Source of the DNA: Campylobacter curvus
GTDB taxonomy: Bacteria > Campylobacterota > Campylobacteria > Campylobacterales > Campylobacteraceae
Assembly: GCF_013372125.1 (NCBI RefSeq)
Contig: NZ_CP053826.1
Location: 248,001-312,000, forward strand
Direction: 5' to 3'
Length of the DNA stretch: 64,000 bases
This document shows, piece by piece, positions 54,487 to 63,484 of this stretch. The stretch's first letter is position 1. Every line of letters starts with the position of its first letter. The position numbers and the translations under genes are program-made. The notes under the pieces are model-generated. The model ran no database searches. It was not told the DNA's origin and saw only the letters and a program-made list of their open reading frames with translations.

Positions 54487-56202
54487 ATGAACATCATCGG
54501 CACTTTAAATTTAGCTCGCGATACTTACGCTATCGATACGGATATCAAAAATTTACAGCTAAATGCGTCCGGTGCGCAAAAGATAGATCACTTGCTTTTG
54601 ACTAAAAGAGAGGGCTTGCAAAAAGAGGCGCAAAGGCTGATTTCTGAATACATAAGCGCCGAGGCAGCCGGATATAAGCTCGGCACGAACGGCATAAACG
54701 AAAATTTGTATTTTAACTCCATAAACGCACAAGCTTTCATGGATAAAGACAAGTCCTTTTCGGGAGATGTAAAAAGCGATCTTTGGGCCGTGTCTGACAA
54801 AAAATATAAAAATTTAAACGATGATGGCGTTTTAAAAGCCTTAAAGAACGCTTACGGTGATGTGAAGCTGTTTTTAGACTTTTATGATGACGGGACGAAT
54901 ACCTTGGAGCTAAACGGTGCTAGTGCGTTATTTGGGCTTGATAGTAACAAGGACGGGACGCTCTCGTCAGAGGACGAGCTGTTTTACAAGATAAAGGTCA
55001 AGGGCTACGACAAAGACGGGAACGAGAAAATTTCAAGGCTTAGCGATCTGCTTAGCGGCATAGACCTCACGAAATTTATAAAAGACGAGATAATAAACTA
55101 CGCGCAAAAAGAGACGGACGAATATAACGCCAAGATCGATGCGCTGCCAAAAAATAATGCGAAAAAATATCTACTCAAAAAGAAAAATATAGATTATCTC
55201 GACTACCGCCAAACACGCAATGCGTCAAACCCCTACACGCTCATAAAGGCCGAATATCGATACGAAAAGCTACAAAGCGACGAGGTGCAAAATTTCTTTC
55301 AAAAATATACCGGCGCGGACGGCTGGGTCGATCTAAGAGATAACAAAGTCTTTAACAAAACCAGTAAGCTAATAAATTTCGCCTATCTTAAAAAGAGCCT
55401 GGACGGCAACGCGCGCCTGGCGGAATTCAACCCGATCGTAAAGACGCATGAGGGCCTTAGCGAGGACTTCTCCTACACGAAGTATCAAAAGCAAAATTTT
55501 AAAAAGCTTTATGAGGATTACATGGCTGCCTCAAGCGAGCATTACGAGAGAGTCGATGAGCTGATCAAAAATTTAAAAGATGGCGGCGCGCCAGATGCCG
55601 ATGTGCTGATAGCAAAGCTGCGAACGACCAAATCCTCGCGTATGGTAAGCATCGAAAACGAGTTTAAAGCTGCAACGGGAATGAACTTTAGCCAAAAGAA
55701 TTTGCAAAGGGTGAAATTTGGCTTTGAAAATGACGAGAAGGCCACCGCATACGCGCTAAAAGATACCGACGCGGTCGTAGCGATGAAGCTTAGCAAGAGC
55801 GGGTTTATCACGCTTAGATTTGACAGCGGACGCGAGATCGTGGTGAACGAGCTTTACTCTGACACGGGCAGTCTAAATTCCCTCAGCAAAGACAAACGCA
55901 TCAGCCCGAACCAAGAGATACAAACGATGAGCGAGGAGCAGATAAATTCGCTCGATTTTGACAAGATAGCGGTCAAAACTGATGAAGCCAAAAATGAGGT
56001 TAAAAGCCTAAGAGAGCTTGGTGCGAAGCTAGTCTCAAGGCTCACGGACAACAAATACGCGATCTATCTAAGTAACGGCGATATCATGGTGGCAAAGGAA
56101 TTTTACAACATAACCTACATAGATAAATTTCTAAACGGCGATGAAAATTTTAAAGTGGACAGGAAGGATAGGTTTTATCCTAAAGTCGATAAGCTAGCCT
56201 AA
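54487..56202 (+). CDS. Hypothetical protein with EF-hand-like calcium motifs
   Basis: A 571-residue protein not assigned to a named family. Residues 152-163 (DSNKDGTLSSED) fit an EF-hand loop, and residues 175-187 (starting DKDGNEKISR) form a second, weaker one, so calcium binding is likely. No signal peptide or membrane helix is seen; the first 60 residues are amphipathic. The C-terminal 150 residues are rich in Lys and Asp and contain VVNELYSDTGSLNSLSKDKR. TTAAAAGGAT precedes the start. It lies alone between pepF and the DUF2325 gene. Secretion by a flagellar-type route is possible but unsupported. Confidence 0.7.
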   Translation: MNIIGTLNLARDTYAIDTDIKNLQLNASGAQKIDHLLLTKREGLQKEAQRLISEYISAEAAGYKLGTNGINENLYFNSINAQAFMDKDKSFSGDVKSDLWAVSDKKYKNLNDDGVLKALKNAYGDVKLFLDFYDDGTNTLELNGASALFGLDSNKDGTLSSEDELFYKIKVKGYDKDGNEKISRLSDLLSGIDLTKFIKDEIINYAQKETDEYNAKIDALPKNNAKKYLLKKKNIDYLDYRQTRNASNPYTLIKAEYRYEKLQSDEVQNFFQKYTGADGWVDLRDNKVFNKTSKLINFAYLKKSLDGNARLAEFNPIVKTHEGLSEDFSYTKYQKQNFKKLYEDYMAASSEHYERVDELIKNLKDGGAPDADVLIAKLRTTKSSRMVSIENEFKAATGMNFSQKNLQRVKFGFENDEKATAYALKDTDAVVAMKLSKSGFITLRFDSGREIVVNELYSDTGSLNSLSKDKRISPNQEIQTMSEEQINSLDFDKIAVKTDEAKNEVKSLRELGAKLVSRLTDNKYAIYLSNGDIMVAKEFYNITYIDKFLNGDENFKVDRKDRFYPKVDKLA

Positions 56203-56339
56203 AGGTAAAACAAAGCCTTTAAATTTCATGTTACGATTCTTCTCATAAATTGATAATAAATTTCATAACTAAGAAATAATTTAGCTAAGATAATTTATAA
56301 TCACTATCAATAAAAATAAATTTAGTTTAGGAGTTTGAT

Positions 56340-56654
56340 ATGTCAGTTTTAGTAATCGGAGCAGATGAGATAACACCAATAAAAGCCGTTTTGCATGATT
56401 TGGGCGCAGAAAAGATCGAGCACTGGGACGCCAGAAACGAAAACCGCGTAAATCGCAAGCCTATCCCTCAAGATACCGAGTGTGTCGTGATGCTGACTAG
56501 TTTTTTAAATCACAACACGATGAAAACGATAAAAACTCAAGCCAAAAAACGCAACATCCCGATAGTCTGTGCAAAACGAAGCGTCAGCTGCGTATTTTGC
56601 GAATACTGCAAGGTCTTTGGACTGGATAAGGAATTTGGATGCAAAGCAGAATAA
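56340..56654 (+). CDS. DUF2325 domain protein with Cys cluster
   Basis: A 104-residue cytosolic protein. VLVIGADEITPIKAVLHDLG at the N-terminus gives a Rossmann-like DUF2325 core, followed by VVMLTSFLNHNTMKTIK. The C-terminal part has cysteines at 77, 84, 87, 90 and 101, with CVFCEYC a likely metal or iron-sulfur site. Function unknown. TTTAGGAG precedes the start. It forms a unit with the next gene (3-base gap) and flavodoxin, an arrangement conserved in Campylobacter. Confidence 0.8.
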   Translation: MSVLVIGADEITPIKAVLHDLGAEKIEHWDARNENRVNRKPIPQDTECVVMLTSFLNHNTMKTIKTQAKKRNIPIVCAKRSVSCVFCEYCKVFGLDKEFGCKAE

Positions 56655-56657
56655 TCG

Positions 56658-57377
56658 ATGAAATTCGGGCATTCATCAGATATTGGCGAAATAACTCCAA
56701 GTATTTTTGCAGGGCTTGACAAGCTCTCGCAAGCCAGAATTTTCATCACGCTTTACAACGCTAGCGTCGAGCGGGAGCTTATGATCCCGCTTAGCTACGC
56801 GAAATTTTTAAACATCAAAGATATTTTTAACGCTCGTATAAACACGCTTTTAAAGCCTAAATTTTTAAACCCTAAATGTGCAAATAGCCTTTGTTTGGCC
56901 TCAAATGCTGTGATAGAGGCATATTTAAAAAATGAATTCAGCTCGCTGAAATTTATAGCAAAGCAGCCAAAACACGCGGCTGCAAAGATGATAAAAATGC
57001 TTTATGCAAAGGGAGAGTTTGAAATTTGTCTTGATGCAAACGATATGTTTTCTCAGTTTGTTTATGATAAAATAGCCGCCAAACATCACGACAAAGAGGT
57101 CGCTTTTGAAAACGGTATCATCTCGATCAGACAAGGCGGCAGAGAGCTTCTTAGCGTCATGCCAAGCTTTAAATACGTAAATCTTGATGATATGCGAAAT
57201 CTTAGCGATGAGATAAATCGTGCTGTGGGCGTTTTAAATTCGAAAAATCACGAGAGAATTTATATCGTTTTCCCGCGAAATAAAGAATTTAAACATCATG
57301 TTGAGGTTAGGCATTGCGGCTGCATGCAAGGCTCTTTAAAGCTCGTGCCTTATACGATTAGCAATAAAATTTTTTAA
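56658..57377 (+). CDS. Hypothetical protein in the flavodoxin operon
   Basis: A 239-residue cytosolic protein not assigned to a known family. It starts MKFGHSSDIGEITPSIFAGL. Cysteines occur in NPKCANSLC and near the end in VRHCGCMQG, the last a possible metal site. The middle section has a Lys-rich helix (KQPKHAAAKMIKMLYAKGEF). Three bases after DUF2325 and 11 bases before fldA, so very probably cotranscribed and connected with flavodoxin or redox metabolism. No catalytic motif seen. Confidence 0.68.
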   Translation: MKFGHSSDIGEITPSIFAGLDKLSQARIFITLYNASVERELMIPLSYAKFLNIKDIFNARINTLLKPKFLNPKCANSLCLASNAVIEAYLKNEFSSLKFIAKQPKHAAAKMIKMLYAKGEFEICLDANDMFSQFVYDKIAAKHHDKEVAFENGIISIRQGGRELLSVMPSFKYVNLDDMRNLSDEINRAVGVLNSKNHERIYIVFPRNKEFKHHVEVRHCGCMQGSLKLVPYTISNKIF

Positions 57378-57388
57378 AAAGGAAAGAG

Positions 57389-57880
57389 ATGATAGGTATA
57401 ATCTACGGAAGCAGTATGGGAAATACTGAAGAGGCGGCTCAATTTCTAGGTGAAAATTTAGGCCTTGAGAACGAAGTCTTAAACATCTGTGACGTCGATG
57501 CACAAAAGATAAACAGCTTTGATAAGCTGATATTTGGCACTTCTACTTGGGGTAGCGGCGACTTGCAAGACGACTGGGACGCATTTGATTTTAGCGCATT
57601 AAAGCTTAGCGGTAAAACGGCCGCATTTTTCGGTATGGGCGATAGCGAGAGCTACTCGGACGAATACTGCAACGGTATGGCTAAGCTTTATGACGCAGTA
57701 GTGGCGCAAGGTGCAAAACCGGTGGGCGAAGTGAGCACCGACGGATACACATTTGACGGCTCTGATGCCGTAAGAAACGGTAACTTTATAGGTCTTGCAC
57801 TCGATGCGGATAATGAAAGCGACAAAACCGAAGGCAGGATCCTCGCTTGGATAGAGCAGATAAAGCCATTTTTTGCTTAA
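57389..57880 (+). CDS. fldA: Flavodoxin
   Basis: A 163-residue long-chain flavodoxin. The FMN phosphate loop is GSSMGNTEEAA, and the two loops holding the ring are near STWGSGDLQDDWD and FFGMGDSESYSDEYCNG. It carries electrons from NifJ (pyruvate oxidation) to reductases such as the double-cubane pair (inferred). AAAAAGGAAAGAG is a strong ribosome site. Confidence 0.96.
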   Translation: MIGIIYGSSMGNTEEAAQFLGENLGLENEVLNICDVDAQKINSFDKLIFGTSTWGSGDLQDDWDAFDFSALKLSGKTAAFFGMGDSESYSDEYCNGMAKLYDAVVAQGAKPVGEVSTDGYTFDGSDAVRNGNFIGLALDADNESDKTEGRILAWIEQIKPFFA

Positions 57881-57907
57881 GACCCTAAACTAAAATTCTT
57901 TAAATTT

Positions 57908-57931
57908 GGCGCCCTGCTTATACGGGGCGTC
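57908..57931 (+). terminator. Probable fldA terminator
   Basis: GGCGCCC (57908-57914) and GGGCGTC (57925-57931) can pair with one G-T pair around about ten bases, followed by a T-rich stretch ending in TTTTT. It lies 28 bases after the fldA stop. Confidence 0.5.
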
Positions 57932-58012
57932 CGCTTGCTTTTAAATTTTTTAAATTCTAGTCGCTTCGCCACTTTGACTTTTGTACTTTTGAAATAACTA
58001 GCTAAAATTTAC

Positions 58013-58065
58013 TTGACAATCGCAGCTAAATTCCATTAAAATACTACAAATATATTTTCAGTATT
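58013..58065 (+). promoter_or_regulatory. nik promoter with overlapping dyad (NikR-like operator candidate)
   Basis: TTGACA (58013-58018), 18 bases, then TAAAAT (58037-58042) make a good sigma-70 promoter. AATACT (58040-58045) and AGTATT (58060-58065), an inverted repeat with 14 bases between, overlap the -10 box and the expected start point. An AT-rich dyad at this place suits a metal-dependent repressor such as NikR; the spacing is not identical to known NikR sites. Confidence 0.5.
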
Positions 58066-58081
58066 ATTTAAGGGGGTAGGA

Positions 58082-59623
58082 ATGATTAAAAATATTTTTT
58101 TGGCGTTGGTGTTGCTTTTGTCTTTTGCAGAGGCTAAAAATACGCTGAATTTCGCTACATCAAAAAACGTAGGCCCGCTAAATCCGCACCTCTACTCGCC
58201 AAACGAGATGTGGGCGCAAGATATGCTTTACGAGAGCTTGGTCGAGTATAGCGAGGATGGCAAGATAGTGCCTAAGCTAGCCGCTAGCTGGAGGATCGCC
58301 GATGAGGGCAAAACATACGTTTTCACGCTACGAGAAGGGGTTAAATTTAGCGACGGAGTGAGCTTTGACGCAAAGGCCGTAAAGCTAAATTTTGACGCGA
58401 TACTGGCAAATCGCGACCGACACAAATGGCTGGAGTTTGCAAATATCTTAAAAGACTGCGAGATAATAGACGATAAAACCATCGCTTTGCACCTGCAAAA
58501 CGCTTATGAGCCGACGTTAAAAGAGCTCTCTTTGGTGCGTCCGTTTAGATTTATCTCGCCTTTAGCGATGAAGGATGCTAATAGTACAAAAGACGGCATT
58601 ATCGCTCCCGTGGGCACTGGTGCGTGGAAGCTGGCTTCTACCAAGCTTGGCATAAACGATATTTTCGTAAAAAATGAAAACTACTGGGGCCAAAAGCCAA
58701 AATTTGACGAGATAGTCGCAAAGGTGATACCGGACCCAAATACCAAAGTCGTTGCGCTTCAAACTGGCGAGGTCGATCTCATCTACGGCAACGGGCAGAT
58801 CTCTTTTGATATGATAAACGAGCTCAAAAAAAGCTACGAGGTCAAGGTCTCGGAGCCTATGAACACACTAGTTTTGGCGCTAAATTCTAATAAATCTCCG
58901 ACAAACGATCTTGCCGTGAGAGAGGCGCTAAATTTAGCCGTAGATAAAAACGCGATCGCAAATTCCATATTTTTTGGCGTTCAAAAGAGCGCTGACGCCT
59001 TATTTTACAGCAAGTTGCCGTATTGCGACATAGAGCTTAAGCCGTATAAATTCGACAAAAAGGCCGCAAATGAAATTTTGCAAAAAGGCGGCTGGGAGAT
59101 GGGCAAAGACGGCATAAGATACAAAGACGGCAAGGAGCTTAAGATCGAGCTGGTTTATATCGGTACTAACGCCACGTTTAAGAGCATCGGCGAAATTTTA
59201 CAAGCCGAGCTGAAGCAAATCGGCGTAAATTTACAGCTAAATGCCGACGAATCCACGATATTTTATAAAAAGCAACGCAGCGGCGATTTTGGCATGATAT
59301 TTAACTCCACTTGGGGCGTGCCCTACGATCCTGTGATGTTTCTAGCCTCGATGAGACTGCCTTCTCACGCGGACTATCAGGCTCAGCTTGGGCTAAAAGA
59401 CAAAGCTTGGATAGATGAAAACATAAGCGAAATTTTAAAGACCTTCGATGAGAGCAAAAAAGGCTCGCTTATAAAAAACGTCCTTACAAGGCTTCATGAC
59501 GAGGCCGTATATCTGCCTATCTCACATGAGAGCATGATCTGGATATCAAACGATAAAGTAGGCGGAGCAAGGACTAGTATCTTTCAAAATCACTATCCGT
59601 TCAACGAAATTTATCCTAAATGA
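58082..59623 (+). CDS. nikA: Nickel-binding periplasmic protein of a nickel ABC transporter
   Basis: A 513-residue class II binding protein with a signal peptide (MIKNIFLALVLLLSFAEA). It aligns well with E. coli NikA (KNVGPLNPHLYSPNEMWAQD and PSHADYQAQLGL). Residues equivalent to the E. coli nickel-histidine pocket are kept: Arg113, Trp116, Arg153, Trp411, Tyr415 and His429 (E. coli Arg97, Trp100, Arg137, Trp398, Tyr402 and His416 of the mature protein). This makes nickel uptake more likely than peptide uptake. AAGGGGGTAGGA precedes the start. It overlaps nikB by 4 bases. Confidence 0.9.
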   Translation: MIKNIFLALVLLLSFAEAKNTLNFATSKNVGPLNPHLYSPNEMWAQDMLYESLVEYSEDGKIVPKLAASWRIADEGKTYVFTLREGVKFSDGVSFDAKAVKLNFDAILANRDRHKWLEFANILKDCEIIDDKTIALHLQNAYEPTLKELSLVRPFRFISPLAMKDANSTKDGIIAPVGTGAWKLASTKLGINDIFVKNENYWGQKPKFDEIVAKVIPDPNTKVVALQTGEVDLIYGNGQISFDMINELKKSYEVKVSEPMNTLVLALNSNKSPTNDLAVREALNLAVDKNAIANSIFFGVQKSADALFYSKLPYCDIELKPYKFDKKAANEILQKGGWEMGKDGIRYKDGKELKIELVYIGTNATFKSIGEILQAELKQIGVNLQLNADESTIFYKKQRSGDFGMIFNSTWGVPYDPVMFLASMRLPSHADYQAQLGLKDKAWIDENISEILKTFDESKKGSLIKNVLTRLHDEAVYLPISHESMIWISNDKVGGARTSIFQNHYPFNEIYPK

Positions 59624-60552
59624 AAAGCTATATCTTTAGACGGACCGCCTATATCGTGCCGATGCTCTTGGTGGTGTCGGTTTTTATATTTTTGATACTC
59701 CGTCTAAACGGCACTGACGCAGCGATGAGCTATCTAAACGCTTCTGGTATCTCGCCAAGTGATCAAGCTCTAGCCCACGCCAAAGAGGTGCTAGGGCTAG
59801 ATAAACCGCTCTTACAGCAATACCTCTTATGGCTTAAAAAGGCGCTCACGCTTGACTTTGGGCGCTCGTATATCACGGGCTCGCAGGTGAGTGCGGATAT
59901 GGCGTATTATCTGCCAAATACGCTAAAGCTGATCGGCTTTGCTTTGCTTCTTACGGTCGCGGTCTCTTTGCCGCTTGGAATTTTGTCCGCGCTTTATAAG
60001 GACAAATGGGTCGATCATATCGTGAGGTTCATATCGTTTTTGGGCGTGAGCACGCCGAATTTTTGGCTGGCGCTCATATTAATCAGCGTTTTTTCAGTGA
60101 AATTTAAAATTTTGCCTCCGTTTGGCACGGGAGGACTTAGCCATATCATCATGCCCGCCTTTGCGATCTCGTTCATGAGTATAGCCATAAATGCACGGCT
60201 CATACGCACAAATATGCTAGATCTTATGCATTCAAGGCATGTTTTATACGCAAATATGCGTGGCATCGCTAAATTTCAAGTCATCGTCCATTACGTTCTG
60301 AAAAACGCGCTCATACCTATCGTCACGGCTCTTGGCATGCACCTTGGCGAGCTCGTGGGCTCTGCGATGGTGATCGAAAACGTCTTTGCATACGCGGGCA
60401 TAGGCAGATACACGGTCGCTGCTATCATAAACAACGACTATCCGGTCATCCAAAGCTTCATCCTTTTCATGGCGCTGGTGTTTATAGTAAGCAATCTCAT
60501 AACCGACATAATCTACGCATACATCGACCCTCGCGTGAGGCTTGCGGTATGA
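59620..60552 (+). CDS. nikB: Nickel ABC transporter permease
   Basis: A 310-residue DppB-type permease with six membrane helices. KSYIFRRTAYIVPMLLVVSV forms helix 1, then the large periplasmic loop with a GISPSDQALAHAKEVLGLDK segment. HVLYANMRGIAKFQVIVHYV is the cytoplasmic coupling loop that contacts the ATPase. It overlaps nikC by 4 bases. Confidence 0.93.
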   Translation: MKSYIFRRTAYIVPMLLVVSVFIFLILRLNGTDAAMSYLNASGISPSDQALAHAKEVLGLDKPLLQQYLLWLKKALTLDFGRSYITGSQVSADMAYYLPNTLKLIGFALLLTVAVSLPLGILSALYKDKWVDHIVRFISFLGVSTPNFWLALILISVFSVKFKILPPFGTGGLSHIIMPAFAISFMSIAINARLIRTNMLDLMHSRHVLYANMRGIAKFQVIVHYVLKNALIPIVTALGMHLGELVGSAMVIENVFAYAGIGRYTVAAIINNDYPVIQSFILFMALVFIVSNLITDIIYAYIDPRVRLAV

Positions 60553-61382
60553 GAGGGCTTGTTTTAAAGCTTGCTTTCGTAGTGGCGGCTTTGATGGTGA
60601 TATTTTGCGTATTCGCGCCCGTCATCGCGCCTTATGATCCGGAGACGATCGATCTGTCGGCTAAATTTATGCCTGCTTGCAGCGAGCATATTTTAGGCAC
60701 CGATCATCTTGGCAGGGATGTGTTTTCTAGGCTTCTTTACGGCTCTAGCGTCTCTCTTGGCTCGACGTTCGCTACGCTCGGGCTGATCCTTTTAATAGGC
60801 GTGCTAGTAGGTGCTGTCAGCGGCTTTGCGGGTGGCAGGGTAGATCAGGTGTTGATGAGGATCTGCGATGTGTTTTTTAGCGTTCCGACTATCATTTTGG
60901 CGCTGTTTTTGGTAGGCGTTTTAGGCACCGGGCTAATAAACGTCATCATCGCGATCGCCGTATCGCACTGGGCGTGGTATGCTAGGATGGTGCGATCCGT
61001 GGTGCTTTCTTTAAAAAATAAAGAATATATCCTCATAACGCGTATCAGCGGTGCGAGCGAGGCTGTAAATTTTAAAAAAAATATGCTACGCCCGATACTT
61101 TCGCAGTGCGTAATACTCGGCACGCTAGACATCGGACACATCATGCTTCATATCTCGGCTCTTAGCTTTCTTGGGCTTGGCGTGCGCGCACCAAAAGCCG
61201 AATGGGGCATAATGATAAGCGATGCGAAAGACTTTATATTCACACATTCAGAGCTCATGTTCTATCCCGGCATAGCGCTATTTTTATGCGTGGCGAGCTT
61301 TAACATCATAGGCGATCATCTTCGCGACAAGCTTGATGCGGGACGAAATTTAGAGGTTTGCGATGAATACGCTCGAGCTTAA
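60549..61382 (+). CDS. nikC: Nickel ABC transporter permease
   Basis: A 277-residue DppC-type permease with six helices. FMPACSEHILGTDHLGRDVF is the usual N-terminal periplasmic motif, and KEYILITRISGASEAVNF the EAA-like coupling loop. It pairs with NikB as a channel. It overlaps the ATPase gene by 20 bases. Confidence 0.93.
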   Translation: MRGLVLKLAFVVAALMVIFCVFAPVIAPYDPETIDLSAKFMPACSEHILGTDHLGRDVFSRLLYGSSVSLGSTFATLGLILLIGVLVGAVSGFAGGRVDQVLMRICDVFFSVPTIILALFLVGVLGTGLINVIIAIAVSHWAWYARMVRSVVLSLKNKEYILITRISGASEAVNFKKNMLRPILSQCVILGTLDIGHIMLHISALSFLGLGVRAPKAEWGIMISDAKDFIFTHSELMFYPGIALFLCVASFNIIGDHLRDKLDAGRNLEVCDEYARA

Positions 61383-62916
61383 AAATTTAAACATAACTAA
61401 CGGCGAGCACGAGCTGGTAAAGGGCGTGAGCTTTAAGCTAGATCAGGGCGAAATCCTAGCCCTTGTAGGCAAGAGTGGCAGCGGAAAGACGCTAAGCGCG
61501 ATGTCCGTGCTCGGCTTTTTACCTGCTACACTCAAGAAAACGAGCGGCGAAATTTTATATAACGGCACTAAGCTAAATAGCCGCGATATGCGCCTACGGC
61601 CTATCTCCATCATAATGCAAAACCCAAAAACAGCCTTCAATCCTATCCTCACTATCGGCACTCATGCGCTCCACTCGCTAAAAGCGGTCGGTAGGGCGGA
61701 TCGAAATTTTAAAGAGCTCATAATAAGCACGCTTGCTGAGGTCGGGTTGGGCGCGCGAGTATATGATATGTATCCATTTGAGATGAGCGGGGGCATGCTC
61801 CAGCGCGCCATGATAGCGCTCGCACTGCTGGCCTCTCCTAAATTTATAATAGCCGACGAGCCTACGACCGATCTTGATCTGCTGACGCAAGATAAAATTT
61901 TAGAGCTTTTAAAGCGGCTAGTCAAAGAGCGAAACATCGGCATGTTGCTTGTCACGCATGATTTTGGCGTGGTGGCGAAAGTGGCCGACCGACTTGCCGT
62001 GATGAGCGAAGGGCGCATCGTAGAAAGCGGCGATACGAGGGAAATTTTTGAGCGTCCGACTCACCCTGCCAGTCGCGAGCTGGTGGGAGCCTTTGAGTAC
62101 CTTATGAAATTTGCTCCTGCCTCAGACGGCGTCAAAGCAAACGTAAATTTAGACGCACCGACTGCTATCGAAATATCGGGTCTAAGTCACTCCTACGCCA
62201 GCTATACGCTCTTTGGCGGTAAAAAAGAGAGTGAAATTTTAAAAAACGTGAGCTTTAGCCTACGCAAAAACCGTGCGCTAGGGCTACTTGGCAGATCTGG
62301 ATGCGGTAAAAGCACGTTAGCAAATATCATCATGGGGCTGATACGCCCCAGCTTTGGCGAAGTGAAAATTTTCGGCGAGAAACTGCGCGTCGATACGCTA
62401 GCAAGTAGGAGAGAGCTTTATAAAAACGTGCAAATCGTCTTTCAAGACCCGCTAAGCTCGGTAAATCCCGCCTCAAGCGTATTTGACGTGATAAAAGAGC
62501 CGCTTATGTATCTTGGCGAATTTAGCGCGCAAGAGATCAAGACGCGCGTACTTGAGATGCTTAGCTTCGTGCAGCTTGAGCCGAGATTTTTGCAGCGTAA
62601 AGCCACGAGCCTCAGCGGAGGACAGATCCAGCGCGTTTGTCTGGCTCGCGCCCTAGCCGTGAAGCCTAAAATTTTGATACTCGACGAGACGCTTTCAAAC
62701 CTCGATCTGACGCTTAGGATACAAATTTTACAGCTACTTTTGGCGCTCAAAAACGAGCTGTCGTTTCTTTTTATCACGCATGACGTCGCGCTTGCGAGGA
62801 TATTTTGTGACGAGATCATTTTGCTTGATGAGGGCAGGATCGCAGAAAAGATAAGCGCTGATGAGAAATTTAGCACCAAGCTTGGAAAAGAGCTGGAAAA
62901 TGCGGCTTTGTTTTAA
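61363..62916 (+). CDS. nikDE: Fused nickel ABC transporter ATPase (NikD-NikE)
   Basis: A 517-residue protein with two complete ABC domains. The first (1 to about 250) has Walker A GKSGSGKTLS, signature MSGGMLQRAMIAL and Walker B FIIADEPTTDLD; the second (about 265-510) GRSGCGKSTLAN, LSGGQIQRVCLAR and ILILDETLSNLD. In E. coli and C. jejuni the two ATPases are separate proteins. The start at 61363 lies 20 bases inside nikC. The last codons GCT TTG TTT TAA fall within the terminal repeat of a MITE copy, so the natural C-terminus may have been replaced. Confidence 0.9.
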   Translation: MNTLELKNLNITNGEHELVKGVSFKLDQGEILALVGKSGSGKTLSAMSVLGFLPATLKKTSGEILYNGTKLNSRDMRLRPISIIMQNPKTAFNPILTIGTHALHSLKAVGRADRNFKELIISTLAEVGLGARVYDMYPFEMSGGMLQRAMIALALLASPKFIIADEPTTDLDLLTQDKILELLKRLVKERNIGMLLVTHDFGVVAKVADRLAVMSEGRIVESGDTREIFERPTHPASRELVGAFEYLMKFAPASDGVKANVNLDAPTAIEISGLSHSYASYTLFGGKKESEILKNVSFSLRKNRALGLLGRSGCGKSTLANIIMGLIRPSFGEVKIFGEKLRVDTLASRRELYKNVQIVFQDPLSSVNPASSVFDVIKEPLMYLGEFSAQEIKTRVLEMLSFVQLEPRFLQRKATSLSGGQIQRVCLARALAVKPKILILDETLSNLDLTLRIQILQLLLALKNELSFLFITHDVALARIFCDEIILLDEGRIAEKISADEKFSTKLGKELENAALF

Positions 62917-63434
62917 TGGATTGTTGATTTTTTAAAATTTTAAGCACTCTAGCGTAGTCAAACCTTGCTAGCGAGCTTATTGCCGCCGATTTTTACAAAG
63001 CTTTGCTATGCTTGCAACTACAAGTAGAGCGTGCTACGCACTCGTAACGTTCTGCTTGCAGGGAAAACGCGAACAGCGTTTGAGTAGTGCAACGAAGCGT
63101 CTTGAAAAGGGAAGATACGAGCAGTATCTGAGTAGCAACGCGAAGCAGAAAAAATCGTGCTAAGGCTTAGCTTCACTTTATTCGCTACTCTCGCAAGCAG
63201 GGGAACGGCTACTCGCTCTGCACTTCTGCTAGCAGTCGTGAGTGCAACGAAACGAAAAATTAGGCAAGCCCGCAGGGGCTGAGTAGTTTTTTGCGAAGCA
63301 AAAAAAGATTTCCTTGAAACCCTGTTCGCGTCTGTCCTAGGTCGCTCCTGGAGCGAACAGGGTTTTTGCTTCACTTCGTTCGCAACTGCAAGGCAGAAGC
63401 GAAGCAAGTGCCAATGATTTATTATAGCAAAGCT
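62904..63434. mobile_element. MITE-like element inserted at the 3' end of the nickel operon
   Basis: About 530 bp. The left end GGCTTTGTTTTAATGG coincides with the final codons of the nikDE gene; homology to the 44119 copy continues through AAAATTTTAAGCACTC and the GCGTAGTCAAACC block. It holds CTTGCTAGCG, TTAGGCAAGCCCGCAGG (from 63260) and GCAGAAGCGAAGCAAGTGCC near the right. The right end (TAGCAAAGC) is degenerate and no target duplication is seen, so it is probably an old copy. An ORF across it on the minus strand is chance. Confidence 0.75.
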
Positions 63435-63447
63435 TTTTATTTTATGT

Positions 63448-63483
63448 ATTTCACGGCTTGCCCGCAAAGACAAGCCGTGAAAT
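63448..63483 (-). terminator. Strong hairpin after petC
   Basis: ATTTCACGGCTTG (63448-63460) and CAAGCCGTGAAAT (63471-63483) form a perfect 13-bp stem with a 10-base loop, immediately after the petC stop codon on the minus strand. Confidence 0.85.
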
Positions 63484-63484
63484 T

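Noticed and set aside
58082-62916. Assignment of the nik operon as a dipeptide transporter
   Set aside because: The binding protein keeps the six residues that hold nickel-histidine in E. coli NikA and aligns with NikA along its length.
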